Below are positions 1 to 11,009 of a stretch of DNA of 64,000 bases, one piece after another (within the stretch, counting starts at the first letter, position 1; every line of letters starts with the position of its first letter). This DNA is from Chaunax sp. Z400 (lineage: Eukaryota > Chordata > Actinopteri > Lophiiformes > Chaunacidae). The stretch is taken from positions 12,627,001-12,691,000 of the forward strand of contig CM075188.1 of the NCBI GenBank assembly GCA_037577475.1, in the 5' to 3' direction. Position numbers and translations under genes: made by a program. The notes beneath the pieces were generated by a model. The model was not told where the DNA came from, made no database searches, and worked only from the letters and a program-made list of their open reading frames with translations.

Positions 1-264
1 TAAGGAAAATACTGTGTAACTTGTAGGAGTCTGTGATAAAACTTGTATACCAGTTTATATCGATGCATGTATCATGTATCAATGTACCAGTCAATACGTA
101 TTGTGTTGCGTTTCGTGGAAACTGGTACATTCAGAAAACTTACATAACCCTCAGCAACTTCTGTTGTTGCCCCTGAAGTCATACATTTATGCATCCACAT
201 GGTGATGCAAGGATGGGGTACCATGGACACCTGCTACTGAATAGCATGCAAAACTGACTTTGCA

Positions 265-1010
265 AAGGGAGCAGATACCGCAGTACTCAGCCTGTTAGAA
301 GCGGTTCAATGTAGACCGGGCCTAATTGGTCGTTGCTGCACAGATCTCATGTAGAGATGCTCCTTCCACGGTGCAGGAGGTCACATCTCTACAGGTAGGG
401 TGCGCCCGCATGTTGGGAGATGCAGGTGCACCTGATACTTGACATGCAAGCTAGATTACCTCTGTGACAGCCTGAGACTGAGACCGTAGTCTACCAAGAC
501 ACTCCTCTACACAATAACCCTGTAGCCTGTGTGGCCCAGATGTACAACACAGCGTCCTTACAAGGCAGAGTTGGGACCAACGCCGCCTCCGATCTCCTCC
601 TGCTCGTGGCAGAGAGTTTGACTGTTTGATTGAGTTGGACATCTGAGAAAACCCTAGGGAGAAAGGCTGGATTGGGACACAGCACTACTCCATTGTCGGT
701 CAGGCTAAATCTGCAAAGCTCCTCATGTACTGATAGGCCTTGCATTTCCCCCACTCTCCATGCAGATGTTACTGTCAAAAGAAAAGCTGTCTTTAGAGAC
801 AGCCACTTGAGGCCCACTAACTAAAGGCGTTTCAAAGTGGGCATGCTACGGAAAGTCGAGGACCAACTCTCGTCCCAAAGTGACACAGCAGGGTCTCTAA
901 CATTTCTCTTGAAAATTGTTCAATGAGGATATCACAAACCTTCAAAAGCTTGCACTGCCCCATATGGGCTGCATTGATGGTTGCCACCAAATCTCTGAGG
1001 GTTGATGAAG
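265..1010 (-). pseudogene. DIRS-like tyrosine recombinase remnant
   Basis: The reading runs through three frames. LKWLSLKTAFLLTVTSAWRV keeps the first catalytic Arg context (SAWRVGEMQGLSV), followed by VLCPNPAFLPRVFSDVQLNQ. The C-terminal box reads H-P-T-C-R-D where H-x-x-R is expected, consistent with a CGT-to-TGT change of the Arg codon. EGASLHEICAATTN then leads to STLNRF and a TAA where the nucleophilic Tyr should be. The catalytic set is therefore broken. Confidence 0.78.
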
Positions 1011-1559
1011 CCTTCCCCATCCAACTGAGCATGCGGGAACAGCAGTATCTCCTGGGCCCCACACGAGTGGGTCGGCTTGGGTTGCTCTGCACCATGACTC
1101 TAATATGTTCCCCTGGCATGAGTATGCACGTCTCGTATAAGGAGGCCATGCCCAATGAAGGGTCTGTACCACCGTATGTGGCAGACCCATCGGTAGGAGG
1201 TCAAGCCCAGCCAAATTCCCCTGGGAAATGGGTGAAACAGAACTCCTTGAGCTTATGACGGAGCAGAGAACCAAGCTATATGAGGCCTGCTTGGAGCTCA
1301 TAGAACCAGGTGCATTTCCTTCATCCGAGTTCTCTTTTGGAGGAATAGAAGGAGACCAAAAAAAAAAGGGGTCACATAGTGACCTTGGTGGTGTGGCAGA
1401 ACTCCCGTCAAGATGCTTTGCTGCTCCAGTGGCCCCCAGTCCCTCTGCTCTTGCCAGGCTGAGGAGGTACCTCAAGTGGCCCAAACCCAAGAATCACTTG
1501 CACAGCCTATGGGAGACCCTACCCTGGGGCAGAAAATGTGCCAGGTAGGCTCCTAGCTG

Positions 1560-2110
1560 GCTCTTCTCCTGGCTGAGGTGAAGGCCCAGGCCATGATGTG
1601 CTCCAGGGGCCAGGCCACACCACATATTAACCAGTCGACATACAGTTCAGGAATCTCAGTCCCACCTGGTGCAGATGCCTGAGGACTGTGCCAATACACC
1701 TGGTGAAACTGCGAGTAGCCAGCAGGATCTCAAAGGGGAGGATGCAGAAAAAGGGAAGACCCAGACAGGAATCTGAAGGTGGCCATCCTTAAGGTCTATA
1801 GAGACAAATCACTCATCCACATGGACGTGTCACCCTGTGAACCAACGTCTTGAACCTCAGGGGCCAGAGAACTGAACAAGCCTGAGACCCCCGGTTAGCC
1901 AAAGAATCTCACCTTCTTTGGGGAGGAGGGGCTCACTCTTTACTTGTGTGTCACTAAGAGGGTAAAAGGAAACCTCCAGCTGTAACACTCCTGTGCTGCT
2001 GTCAGCAATAAGCCTGTCGCTGAACGTGCAGTGAAGGGAGGTTCGAGGGAATTGAAGCCTGTATCCCTGGGACATGGTCAAAAACACCTGAGACACCCAG
2101 GCCATGAAAC
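1560..2110 (-). pseudogene. DIRS-like reverse transcriptase remnant
   Basis: Broken minus-strand frames with the N-terminal MSQGYRLQF motif of DIRS-type RTs, a palm-domain IDLKD motif and a degenerate VDW box in place of YLDDW. There are stops in all frames. It is not functional. Confidence 0.72.
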
Positions 2111-3770
2111 TGGCTGAAGTGGTGCAAGGGATGGCTGGGTTTCATCATTTGTTAGGTGAGGGCAGCGGCTGCCAAGAGACCCAGTCCTGTGCGCTGCCAC
2201 CATACTGACCCCAATGCTTTCAGCAATCCACATAGAGGCCTCAAAACATGGCTGACAGTTCTACAGGCAGTGTTATTAGACAGGCTCTGTCCCCCTGCGT
2301 AGTCTGGACTGAGATAATCACCAATGGCGCCCTAGACACTCTTTCCAACAGGGCCTTAGTGAGGGGGCATCAGTGTGACTGTTCACCTTCTCCCTCTGGG
2401 ACTGTCAGAGACTAACGAGAGTGGAGGGTCTCCTTTCTCTACTGTATCGTGGAGTGTAATGGCTGGCTTTAAACAAAAGGCACCTTGTCTCCCTAGTTTG
2501 AGCAGGTCCTGAAGGGTGCTGGGTCCCCTCGGCCTCCCATGGCCTGGTTACAGCCCTGGCCTGACACTCAGTACCCTTGCTATAGTGGTGTTAAGTGTGC
2601 AGCAGCGTGCTCCTATTTTGAAAGGATGTCACATAGGAAGTGTTGCAGCGTATGAGGGAGTTTAACCTGCAGCTATGTGCTCGGTAGCAAAGCCAGCTCA
2701 AAAGTTACACTCTGTGTTGGGGTCAATCCCTTCACACAAGACAACACTCTGCCTCTTTCCTTCTCTCTGTCTGTATCGTGGCCGTGTGCTGTGGGCGTGC
2801 CCCTTTTTACCTATGCACACACTCCAGCTTCTATTTTTTGCTGCTCACACTTGCCACAGAGAAAAAGAAGAGAGAGGAGGGAAACGTGGCCAAGTGAAGG
2901 CTGAACTCGTGTGTCCATTTCGGCATGTGGTTGTTACATTGCAGAAAACTTCAAGTTACATTGTAATCGTTGTCTTTTTAGCCTTAGCCGCACTAGTGCT
3001 ATTGGCTGCTGATTAGATGGCAAAGTGACTGTAACTATACAGTGCGTTACAAAACATAGAGGTGGCAGAGGCTACCATGCAAGGTGCCACCTGCTCATCA
3101 GGCTCCCTTATTATTATTATTGTTGTAATGATTGTTCTTATTATTATTATTATTATTATTTCTTTGGGAGTGTTCATGTGTTTTTCTGTTTTAATACACG
3201 CTGGTCATGCACTGTCATTTTGAAACAATCTTTCTTTTTCTTTTTTTATATATATATTGGAGTGTATCTCAATTACAGAGGTGGAAGTGAATGGCCAGAG
3301 GTGAACTCCAATTCATAGCCACTGCTCAATGCTCATGTGGCAACTGCTCTACCTACTGCTCGTGTTACACGCTAAATATGAAGGTGACTTCAGCTGTGCA
3401 ACATGGTGCTGTGTTTTCCTTTACTGTTTCAAGTTACCAGGCTAGAAACAACCAACGCGAAAGTGAGCCTTCACCACTCTTCAACAGAGTGACATTTGTA
3501 TCAGCGCGGTTTTTCCCTGCCTGGTGTATACACAGAGAGACGGTATGCAAAAGTAAGCGCTACCGTCGTCGCAACCACTGTCAACGCTAACTCACCATTA
3601 TTTACTCTCTTTACTCGCTCTGTAGTTTCCCTGACACGTGGTAATTGCTGCAGATCTACACAGCTATGTGAGCTAGATTCAACAATATGTTTTTAATTTG
3701 CTCTGTACCGGATGTGCTTTCCACCCACAAATGAGACAAGTGAGACACCAGCTCTTTTCTGGCCGTAGCA
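2111..3770. other. No gene seen; short repeat fragments
   Basis: Possibly the degraded gag side of the DIRS-like element at first (2.1-2.65 kb), then low-complexity DNA. Positions 3055-3105 resemble part of a common teleost interspersed repeat. A 113-codon plus-strand frame at 2675-3016 has one hydrophobic stretch but no family resemblance and is not called. Confidence 0.5.
3108..3162. repeat. (TTA)n microsatellite, interrupted
   Basis: Two blocks of TTA/ATT repeats separated by a short interruption (TGTTGTAATGATTG). Confidence 0.9.
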
Positions 3771-3778
3771 GCGGATAT

Positions 3779-4384
3779 AAGGGGCCATTTACATGATGAC
3801 CATTTCACCCAAAAATGGGAACCTTTTGATGCATTTTTGGCCGTCCGTTTACATGACAACGGCGTTTTCAGGGACTGAAACCGCAAACTTTTGAATACGG
3901 GCTCCAGAGTGGAAAGTTTCCAAAACGCCACCATACCGTTGTCGTACAAACGGGCAAAGCACAACTCTGGCTGAAAACGATGACGACACAGGCCGTTCAT
4001 GCCTGTTGCGGTTCCTGCCAGCCTTATTCGCATACACAGACAGCAAACAGCCTACTATGGCCAGAACAACAACAAAAATACAACGTCGCACAGTCCGGTT
4101 TTGTTTGTGCTGCAGACTTTTGAGTTCATTAATGCTCCTCAGATGTAGATTTGCTGAACCACCACTGTGATCTTATTATGTACTGTTGATTTTGAAAGGT
4201 TACTCCACTAACTACAGCCTTGACATACATTCTGCAGCCTTTTCAATTGTTTTTTTGCGGATCCGTCTGTACGAGGATCATTTCGGAAACGATGCCGTGT
4301 GAACGCGGAAGGTTTTGAAAATGCTAAAAGAAATTTTTAAAACTTCTCCATTTCAGCAAAAAAAGCTGTGTACATGGGGCCTAA
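3779..4384. mobile_element. Non-autonomous DNA transposon (MITE), about 600 bp
   Basis: The left end AAGGGGCCATTTACATGA and the right end GTGTACATGGGGCCTAA form imperfect terminal inverted repeats (about 11 of 15 positions). The interior is CpG-rich for the neighbourhood, with paired motifs such as GTTTACATGACAACGG and ACCGTTGTCGTACAAACGGG, as in teleost elements of the 'GGCCGTTTACACGACAACGG' type. No transposase. No clear target-site duplication was found. The superfamily (probably hAT-like) is not settled. Confidence 0.6.
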
Positions 4385-7080
4385 GACTGCCTATCTCATC
4401 AGAAGATTACTAATTGTTGTTGTTTTCTGTCTTTCTCTACGTCTTGCTATTCCAATAACCACATCTTGACTGCTCACAGTGGAGATCTGAAAATCAGAGT
4501 TATGACGCACGTCTTATATAGACTGTGTGTGTTTGTGCAAGCACAGCTAGTGTGTCTTAAAAATTAGCCACATCATCTGTCTGAACATATGGAAAATATG
4601 ACATATACATATAGATAATGTAGTTAATCTCAATATGGTAGAGAACAGTATCCCTTTTGACAGCAGTACCTGTTGTTTTTGCCATGATACTGTTTCGAAT
4701 GCACAGCTACTATTGTGTTGATTTAAAACTTTAAAAGGTTATAAGACAATTACTTTTAAGTTAGTTCAACTTAGTTCAATTCAAGAACATTTTATTTTAT
4801 ATAAAATATTTATAGTATTTATTTTTCATTATACATGATGCATTTCATCCATTTTCTGTACAGGTACTCTCAAAACAGGAATTTTGCATTATCTTGCAAT
4901 AAGTACCGCAATACACCACAAAGTATCGTAATATATCACAACAGGAAAATTTGCTGCAATACCCAAAACTAGTCATTTGACTGTTCTATCAGACTGAGGT
5001 TAAAGCTCAGTTTTCCTGACAACCTTGTGCAGCTGAAATCTAAAAAATGTTGGAAAAATAATTGACACAACATTTCCAGAAAATATTCCAAGCAGCATAA
5101 AAAAAATAACTGTAGGAATTACACAATGAAGCAGCAAGTAAAGATGAAAATAAACTCATTACTAGATATTCATGGCTGTAACTTCTTCCATGAAGCACCA
5201 TTTGGTCTAATGTAACTCATAAGCCCCGCCCACACTATTTTATTGTCTGTTGTCAATTGTAGAAGGAAAACACTGCTCTGAATAAATCTTGCATGTAAAT
5301 AATAAATCGTATAAGTCCCTACAATCACTCGTGACTTTTCCTTTGACAAGTTTGGTTGATCTAACTGCAATATGGAGTCTACATCAAAACAGCAATAGGT
5401 TTCATAACATTCACACCATAACCGGAATAAAAATATTCTGTGGAGAATAACCAGTAATGTGTTTGATTAGAGTTGATAAAATAATATCAAACAAATGACC
5501 AAAACTGATTCCAGCCTTCTTTATGAAACCAAGACAGATACATACATTATATCATTCATTTATAGTTTATTTAATCAGGAATATGACTTTATAATCAATC
5601 CTCTAAGTGAGAGTTGCAGCTGTGATACTCCGTTGACTGCTTTAATAGGATACAAGTCCATCTGGGGCGCCCTCTTTTTAGTATCTTACTATGTAAGGAT
5701 CCATATGAATATGTAAAAATGAATATGAGCTAATTTGGTGATGCATCGAGACAGCTGTTGTGAGCTGCACATTTACAAGGAAACATGTGTTGGCCCTGCA
5801 GGGCAGGTTAGGGTGACAAGACAGGTGAGGGGAGAGGGCAAGCATAGTCTATAATGTGTGGACATTACCTATAGGCCTGTCTCATACACACACACATACA
5901 CAAGCTACACTACATCTATACACAGGCTTAAATGCTATGATATTTATGCTAATATAAGTTAAATATTTTTGCTATTCACATGCAGCCTTATATGACAGTG
6001 GCATTAATCGTTTCCTGTTCTCAGAAGACTTGTTTTTCTCATGAGTTAAATTATTAATTTTCCTGGTACACTATCATTTGAAATACATTCTGCCTCCGCA
6101 CTGATTTCACTCCCAATAACACATGGAACATAATCCACACTCCCTGAACAAGCAAGTGCAACTGAAAACTGTCCCAAACATTATTTAAATATTTACAATG
6201 TACTGTAAATAGAGAAATTAAGCTGAAGCACACAAACAGGTGTAAAAGGAGTCTAACGCCTGCCGATGATTCATACCCGATATTAAACAATCATATGCTG
6301 GTTCAAAGGTCACTCTTCCTGCTGTTCATAAAACCACTTGGGACTGCTTTCATTTAGGATTCAGTCCTCCACATCAGCACAGGGCAAAACACACACAGAC
6401 CTACTCGATTTTCCAATAATCTGATGCAAATTCAGAGTGAAATTAAATACTCGTCGCACCAGAAGTGCACAAAGTAGTATTTGAGGAAGCTTACAACTAA
6501 GCATAAGAGAGTCACATCTCTAGAAAGCTTAATCAATTGAATGTGACACTGCAACGGCTTCAGAATATACAGGAGAGTCTCTGAAGAAATGTTTCTATTT
6601 CGGATGTATGAGGTGCTGTGTAACAGCACAGCCTCTTAGGATTTAACAGTGTTTTAGATTACAATTGCATCTCAGCAGGGATCCCTCCTGAGTCCCCCTA
6701 AACTCAGACTGTTAAGTGCTTAAAAATAGCCAATGATGATAAAAGACTATAGTGATCTGAAGCAGTGAGATGCAAAGATGGTCCAACTCTTTGAATAAAG
6801 AACTGAAATAAAGAGGAAGCACGAGGCAAAGTCCTGACTCCAGTCAAAGAGGGATATTTAAAAGTTAGATCAGCTTTTTATTCAAAGGAACACATGCCTG
6901 CTAATAAAACAGCTTTTAAGTGGATGAAAAGAAACATTTAAACCAAATCAAGCACATAATGGAAATCAAAACACACAACAGTGATTTTGTGTTGCAATTA
7001 TTTCCAGACGCATTAAGAAAGAGCCTGCAATCATCAGTAATAAAACTGTGCTTCTGTATGAATAACACCTTCATGTTGGT
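4385..7080. other. A+T-rich intronic DNA, no gene seen
   Basis: Many short A/T runs, no coding resemblance on either strand, and no clear transposon. Confidence 0.5.
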
Positions 7081-7687
7081 GGCAGCATGACTCTCCGGAG
7101 TGTGAGTGGATGCTGAAAAGTTTACCACCGCTGTTTGACTCCTGAATGGGACAAAACTTTTACCTTCGTCGCCAAGGTTTGCTGGCGCCCGGCTTTACGA
7201 AGCAAAATCAAAGAGCAAGATGCCGAGTTTTTACGTCTAAGAGAGAAAATAATTCAACCATCCAACAGCTGAACCTCCCAAAGTTTACAAGAGACGACCG
7301 CGCAGCGCAGTCCGTACAGGGACGAGCATTTACACTGCTAACAGAGATATGTTTCATGTCCGAAATGAAATGAACATATGCTTCTTATGCACAGAATAAA
7401 AATACTGTTGCTCTCCAGTAGAAGAAGTGTGAACAAATACGCGATACATATCCCGTGCAAAAGTGTAACCAAGAGCGACAATTATTCTAAAAAAAATTAA
7501 AAGTTTAAGAGACGCACCTCCGAGGTGGTCGGAGGGGAGGGGGAAACCGCACGGAGGAGCGCACTTTAGTACAGTACACTCCTTTTAAATTACAGTACCT
7601 AGTTTAGAAAGTTGGACTCCCTCCTCTTCCCCCCTCGCCAGTATGATAAGCAGGTAAACTCTAACATATAGCGCATAATTCACTTAC

Positions 7688-7743
7688 TTTTCTCTTGCTT
7701 GGCTATCGGAAGGGACGACAGCTCCTTTACCTTTGGCGTACAT
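7688..7743 (-). CDS. ssbp4: ssbp4 (SSBP2/3/4 family), first coding exon
   Basis: Seen: on the minus strand an ATG at 7743-7741 opens 18 codons, MYAKGKGAVVPSDSQARE, then AA and a strong donor GTAAGT at 7687. A following exon starting with G would complete Lys, giving SQAREK. Known: vertebrate SSBP2, SSBP3 and SSBP4 begin with this peptide (M-F/Y-A/G-K-G-K...VPSD-S/G-QAREK) and continue with LALYVYEYLL, the LUFS/LisH domain that binds LDB1 in LIM-homeodomain transcription complexes in the nucleus. Tyr at residue 2 and Ser in PSDSQ favour SSBP4 over SSBP3. The exon is too short to stand out as an open frame. I searched the minus strand left of it by eye for the next exon and did not find it, so intron 1 is longer than 7.6 kb. 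Being next to tmem59l supports the call. Alternative: an ssbp3 or ssbp2 paralogue. Confidence 0.85.
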
Positions 7744-8100
7744 GCTGGATTCTGTTTTAAGACTTTTGCCCCACTCAACACCTGTCAAAGAAAGCAGCCA
7801 GGAAAACGCTCCATCTCCATAGCTACCCCTTTAGTGTTTTTCCTCCCCCCCTTCTCCTCCTCCTCCTCCCCCTCCCTCCTTCTCCTCCTCCTCCTTCTCT
7901 CTCCTCTCCCTCCCTCTCTTCTCTCTCTTTTTTTTTTTTTTTTACAACATCTCTAACATTGGCCACAAATCAGGCACAGTTTCTATTGGGGGGACTTGAA
8001 ACCGTCCTCTGCTGGATTTTTTTCCCTCCTCAGCCGCTGTTCCACGGGCCTGCTCCTCCTCCCTCCGCTTTGCACGCGGTGGGGGCTCCTTAAAGGGAAA
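7744..8100 (-). promoter_or_regulatory. ssbp4 5' leader and core promoter region (inferred)
   Basis: Upstream of the ssbp4 ATG the minus strand is a purine-rich leader (GGAGGAGGAGG-type runs and an A9+ run, plus-strand polypyrimidine 7838-7942). Further up is a GC-richer stretch with CpGs at 8030-8100. Together with CpG-containing sequence at 7100-7570 in the start of intron 1, it resembles a CpG-type developmental promoter. No TATA box at a convincing place. The transcription start is not defined. Confidence 0.5.
7785..7820 (-). other. short upstream ORF in the ssbp4 leader
   Basis: The minus strand reads ATG at 7820-7818, an in-frame second ATG, then MEMERFPGCFL and TGA at 7787-7785, ending 41 bases before the ssbp4 start codon. 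If the leader is transcribed as one exon this is an 11-codon uORF. Its translation is not known. Confidence 0.45.
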
Positions 8101-8153
8101 CGCACTTCTTGTTTACTGACCTCAGAAACATGAGGAGAGAACTGAGAGTTTTG

Positions 8154-8400
8154 CTGTAACCATTGTTCTCTGAGTGAAGAGACTATCTCTCCACCTAGCT
8201 ACATATTCCATATGTACGGGTATTCATCCCCAGCAGATGATGTGGATAATTTTGTAAGACACACCAGCTGTACTGGCATGCACACAGTCTATATGAGGCA
8301 CTGGTGTGCTTCATCACTCTGATTTTCTTAGACCGACACCTGATTTTGAGTGACTTCGAGGTTGAGAGATAGTCTCTTCACTCAGAGAACAACAGTTACA
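8154..8400. repeat. Inverted repeat with arms of about 40 bp and a 170-bp spacer
   Basis: The left arm (about 8154-8192) contains TTCTCTGAGTGAAGAGACTA. The right arm (about 8362-8400) contains its near-perfect reverse complement TAGTCTCTTCACTCAGAGAA, with GTTAC/GTAAC at the outer ends. Just beyond, 8430-8475 and 8190-8215 both carry an ATATTCCATAT motif. The GTTAC..GTTCTCTGAGTGAAGAGAC layout recalls the terminal repeats of teleost DIRS-type elements, but that is from general familiarity only. Confidence 0.7.
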
Positions 8401-8673
8401 AAGTAACCTACAGACCTCTTTCATATCAAGACCATCTCTCTATCCAGATGTATATTCCATATACATAGGGATTCTGTAAGACCCCTTGCAAAGGAGCAGA
8501 ACAGGACCCCGAAACCATCAACAATCCATGCAACAACTGAACTATAATGCACAACATGTGCAACCCTGCACATGTTGACTGGCCCTGCAGGCGCGGATGC
8601 CACCAAACATAGGGGTGAAATGTTCGCTCAGTGCTAGCCTGCTGGAAACCATGCAGGCTAGCCTTCACTCACC

Positions 8674-8880
8674 TTTTTTGGTTTTCCATCAGGTAAAAGT
8701 ACCTAGTACCTGATTCACAGTATACCTACTTTTTCGGTTTCACCTCCATTGAGGTTTCAAAAAGCTGAGCAGGTACTAAAAGGTGACATGAAAACTCTGT
8801 AGACCACTGATTGGTCAGAGAATATTGTCACTGTGTCATCAATAACACGAAAGCCCACAAGATATCTCAAAAACTTGTCA
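8674..8880 (+). mobile_element. DNA-transposon end (teleost 'GGTACC/GGTTTTCCA' type repeat)
   Basis: The order GGTTTTCCATCAGGTA, AGTACCTAGTACCTG, CACCTCCATTGAGGTTTC, GAGCAGGTACTAAAAGGTGA, ACCACTGATTGGTCAGAGA is that of a repeat common in percomorph genomes, probably a DNA transposon end. Superfamily uncertain. Confidence 0.55.
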
Positions 8881-9411
8881 ATGAATTTTGATGAAATTTT
8901 GTGTAGGGGAGGATCTTGGGCAAAGGCACAGTTGAATAAACCTTGAGGTTTATAAGTTAAAATTGGTAATTCTGATGTGACATGAACATGGTAGAGGTGG
9001 GAAACCAGTAAATCTGATGTGACTTGAATGTGGCATGAGACTGCAACTGCAGGTTGTGCAGAAGATTGCTGTGTTTCCATCCCCCACAGGAGCTTCATAG
9101 TGAGTTACGATCCCCCACATTATGTGTTAACATGTGAAAGAGTATTTACTTGCTGTTGTCACTAAACATAGGTAGTTAACTACTTTAGCTAACTTTGTTG
9201 GCTATCGCTTCATTTCACTTCATTTTATGGTCAATGGTTTTCACATATAGTCACAAGCCTTCAGCTCAACATCTGAGAGACTCTTCTTATTTGTGAAATA
9301 ATGTTTCATGCCACAATCATCACTCGGTAAATTAAATTAATGCTTGAAAAATTATGATAGAAGTGGTTCCTGGCTTGAATTCAGCATTTCATTAATGATA
9401 ATGCATTAATT

Positions 9412-9530
9412 TGGAGATAAAGTCAAAATTCTGAGATTAAAGTCAGACTTCTGAGAATGTTAGAGTTCTGAGAATGAAGTCAGAATTCTGAGATTAAAGT
9501 CAGAATTCTGACTTTTTCTCCTGACTTTAA
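9412..9530. repeat. Degenerate tandem repeat of an AGTCAGAATTCTGAG motif
   Basis: About five imperfect units of a 20-25 bp motif of the form AAAGTCAGAATTCTGAGATT. The AATTCTGA core is partly palindromic. Confidence 0.75.
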
Positions 9531-10589
9531 AAACATATAAATTTTTTATACTTTTAATTCTGTAGCCCTAATCCTCCTCCGTAGTGAGAGACAGGACAGT
9601 AAGAGAGAGAGAGCAGAAGCCAGACATGATCAAGACCAGGGCAGCTCCAACCAACTTTACAAGGTCAAAAATACACAGTGAGATAATGACAGGTAAACAG
9701 ATAAAAATTAACTGCATTCTAAAGTACTTGTAAGTATTTTAATAGTACAATATCACATGACACTGAGGTTCACAAATTGACACACTAGTGAGAGATTATT
9801 TAAGTAAATATCTGAATTTGTGTCCCTCATGGTGACAAAGTTTTGTTTTGCTGTGCAGAGCATTCTCATGTCTACCAGAGATCTAACTGAATGTTTCAAG
9901 TATTGAGTCTTTTCCTTAAAATGTTTTACTAATTGTTGTGATTGAAATAGTTGTTCGATGACATGGTTTTAGCTGAATACAAGAATAGATTTTTGTGACA
10001 TTTATTTGTGTTTTAGCTGCAAACTTGAATGACCCGGATTCAGATGTAGACAACCAAAGTGAGGTTGGTAAAGGGATTTTCATCCATCATCTCCAGAGTC
10101 ACCAAGCGGTTATTCTGCACCTGTAGGATCTGATGTTATTCTACTGCTTTAATATTTCTATTGCAGTGACCAGAATATAAATCACATTGGCTACTTCTGG
10201 ATCAACATTTAGGTAATGACTGTTTAAGCATGTTATGATGACAGTGGGTTTATGGGAATGAGAGGCTTTACATTTTAGAAATAGTTAAGGCTTATTTCAT
10301 TTGCTTCTTTCCAGACATTTCCCAATGCAGAGCAGAGTCCTGCGTAGCCTGAGCAACTTTTGTTGAGTTATATATTGTCCCAGAGAAAGATTATGACAAA
10401 TTATATTGTTGTCATTATAAAAACATTTTATGGACTGATATAGTGACAATATAATAGCACAATAATGAAAATACACTCTATCAAAAAGCAACAAACTTCT
10501 TTATACTATTTATAATACTAAAAAAAAATCATTATAATTGCAGATGAAACCAAAGACCTTCAGAAGGTAGAGAATGTGTCACTTGTCAT

Positions 10590-10702
10590 CCGATACTATA
10601 TTTCATGAGCTTTTTTGGCTAGCAAGGATTGCTATTGTAATTCCTGTCAGCAGTGCTTCAGATGAGCAAAGCTTTTCAACCCTAACTCTTTTAATTAAAT
10701 CT
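10590..10702 (+). pseudogene. hAT transposase C-terminal dimerisation fragment
   Basis: The plus frame reads FHELFWLARIAIVIPVSSAS and then DEQSFSTLTLLIK. The hAT C-terminal dimerisation domain has the consensus P-x-L-x-x-LA..IL-x-IP-x-SSA-x-x-ER-x-FS. The Glu-Arg is Glu-Gln here. No upstream DDE-carrying part was recognised, so it is a fragment. Confidence 0.7.
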
Positions 10703-10825
10703 CCCCAATTTGAAGATGTTTTTGGTTGGTTTTCGTCTTCTTTGAGCTCTCTACTAAATGCTATTTGCTGCTTTTTAAACATCCTGATTGTAGGTCATTC
10801 ACGTAATAACAGACATCGATTCAGC
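10703..10825 (+). repeat. Dispersed repeat, copy 1 (second copy at 41019-41130)
   Basis: CAATTTGAAGATGTTTTTGG, then TTCTTTGAGCTCTCTACTAA and ATGCTATTTGCTGCTTTTTA, align with CAATTTGAAGACATTTTGG.. TTCTTTGAGTTAGCTGCTAT at 41019 onward. This is probably a shared transposon segment. Confidence 0.6.
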
Positions 10826-11009
10826 GCTTTTACTACGTCCGCTGCCGCTTCAACAGCCTTTTTAATGTTTATTCTTGACTGGGATCATACGGGTACTTTG
10901 ACCTACTTCCAGATTTTCTCAAGACAAGTGAAAAAAATACCTCAGCAGACAGCCATTATAGCAATACACCTATAAGCTATTTGCCAACCACCTTAAAACT
11001 CACACAGCC

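Larger units (their letters stand above)
265..2110 (-). mobile_element. DIRS-like tyrosine-recombinase retrotransposon, degraded and internally deleted
   Basis: Minus-strand frames, broken by stops and frameshifts, read in DIRS order. First is a reverse-transcriptase part: SQVFLTMSQGYRLQFPRTS at about 2095-2040, IDLKDGHLQIP at about 1768-1800, and LYVDWLIC at 1622-1645 where Y-x-DD-W is expected. Then come an SAM-like core-binding stretch SSTLRDLVATINAAHMG at 1005-958 and a tyrosine-recombinase catalytic domain at 817-270. The RT thumb and RNase H that should lie between are largely missing, so the element is internally deleted. Orientation is the same as the host intron. The terminal repeats could not be placed. 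Confidence 0.82.
1..7687 (-). other. ssbp4 intron 1 (part)
   Basis: Everything left of the exon-1 donor should be intronic for ssbp4. It contains the DIRS-like remnant, a (TTA)n tract, a MITE at 3.8-4.4 kb, and A+T-rich unique-looking DNA at 4.4-7.0 kb in which I recognise no gene. Confidence 0.6.

Noticed and set aside
2675..3016. 113-codon plus frame with a C-terminal hydrophobic stretch (SSYIVIVVFLALAALVLLAAD)
   Set aside because: Hydrophobic run comes from T/A-rich sequence beside a (TTA)n tract; no family resemblance, and it lies antisense to the ssbp4 intron.
1..7687. Second exon of the SSBP gene (LALYVYEYLL...)
   Set aside because: Looked for its reverse complement by eye between 1 and 7687 and did not find it; taken to lie outside the window.
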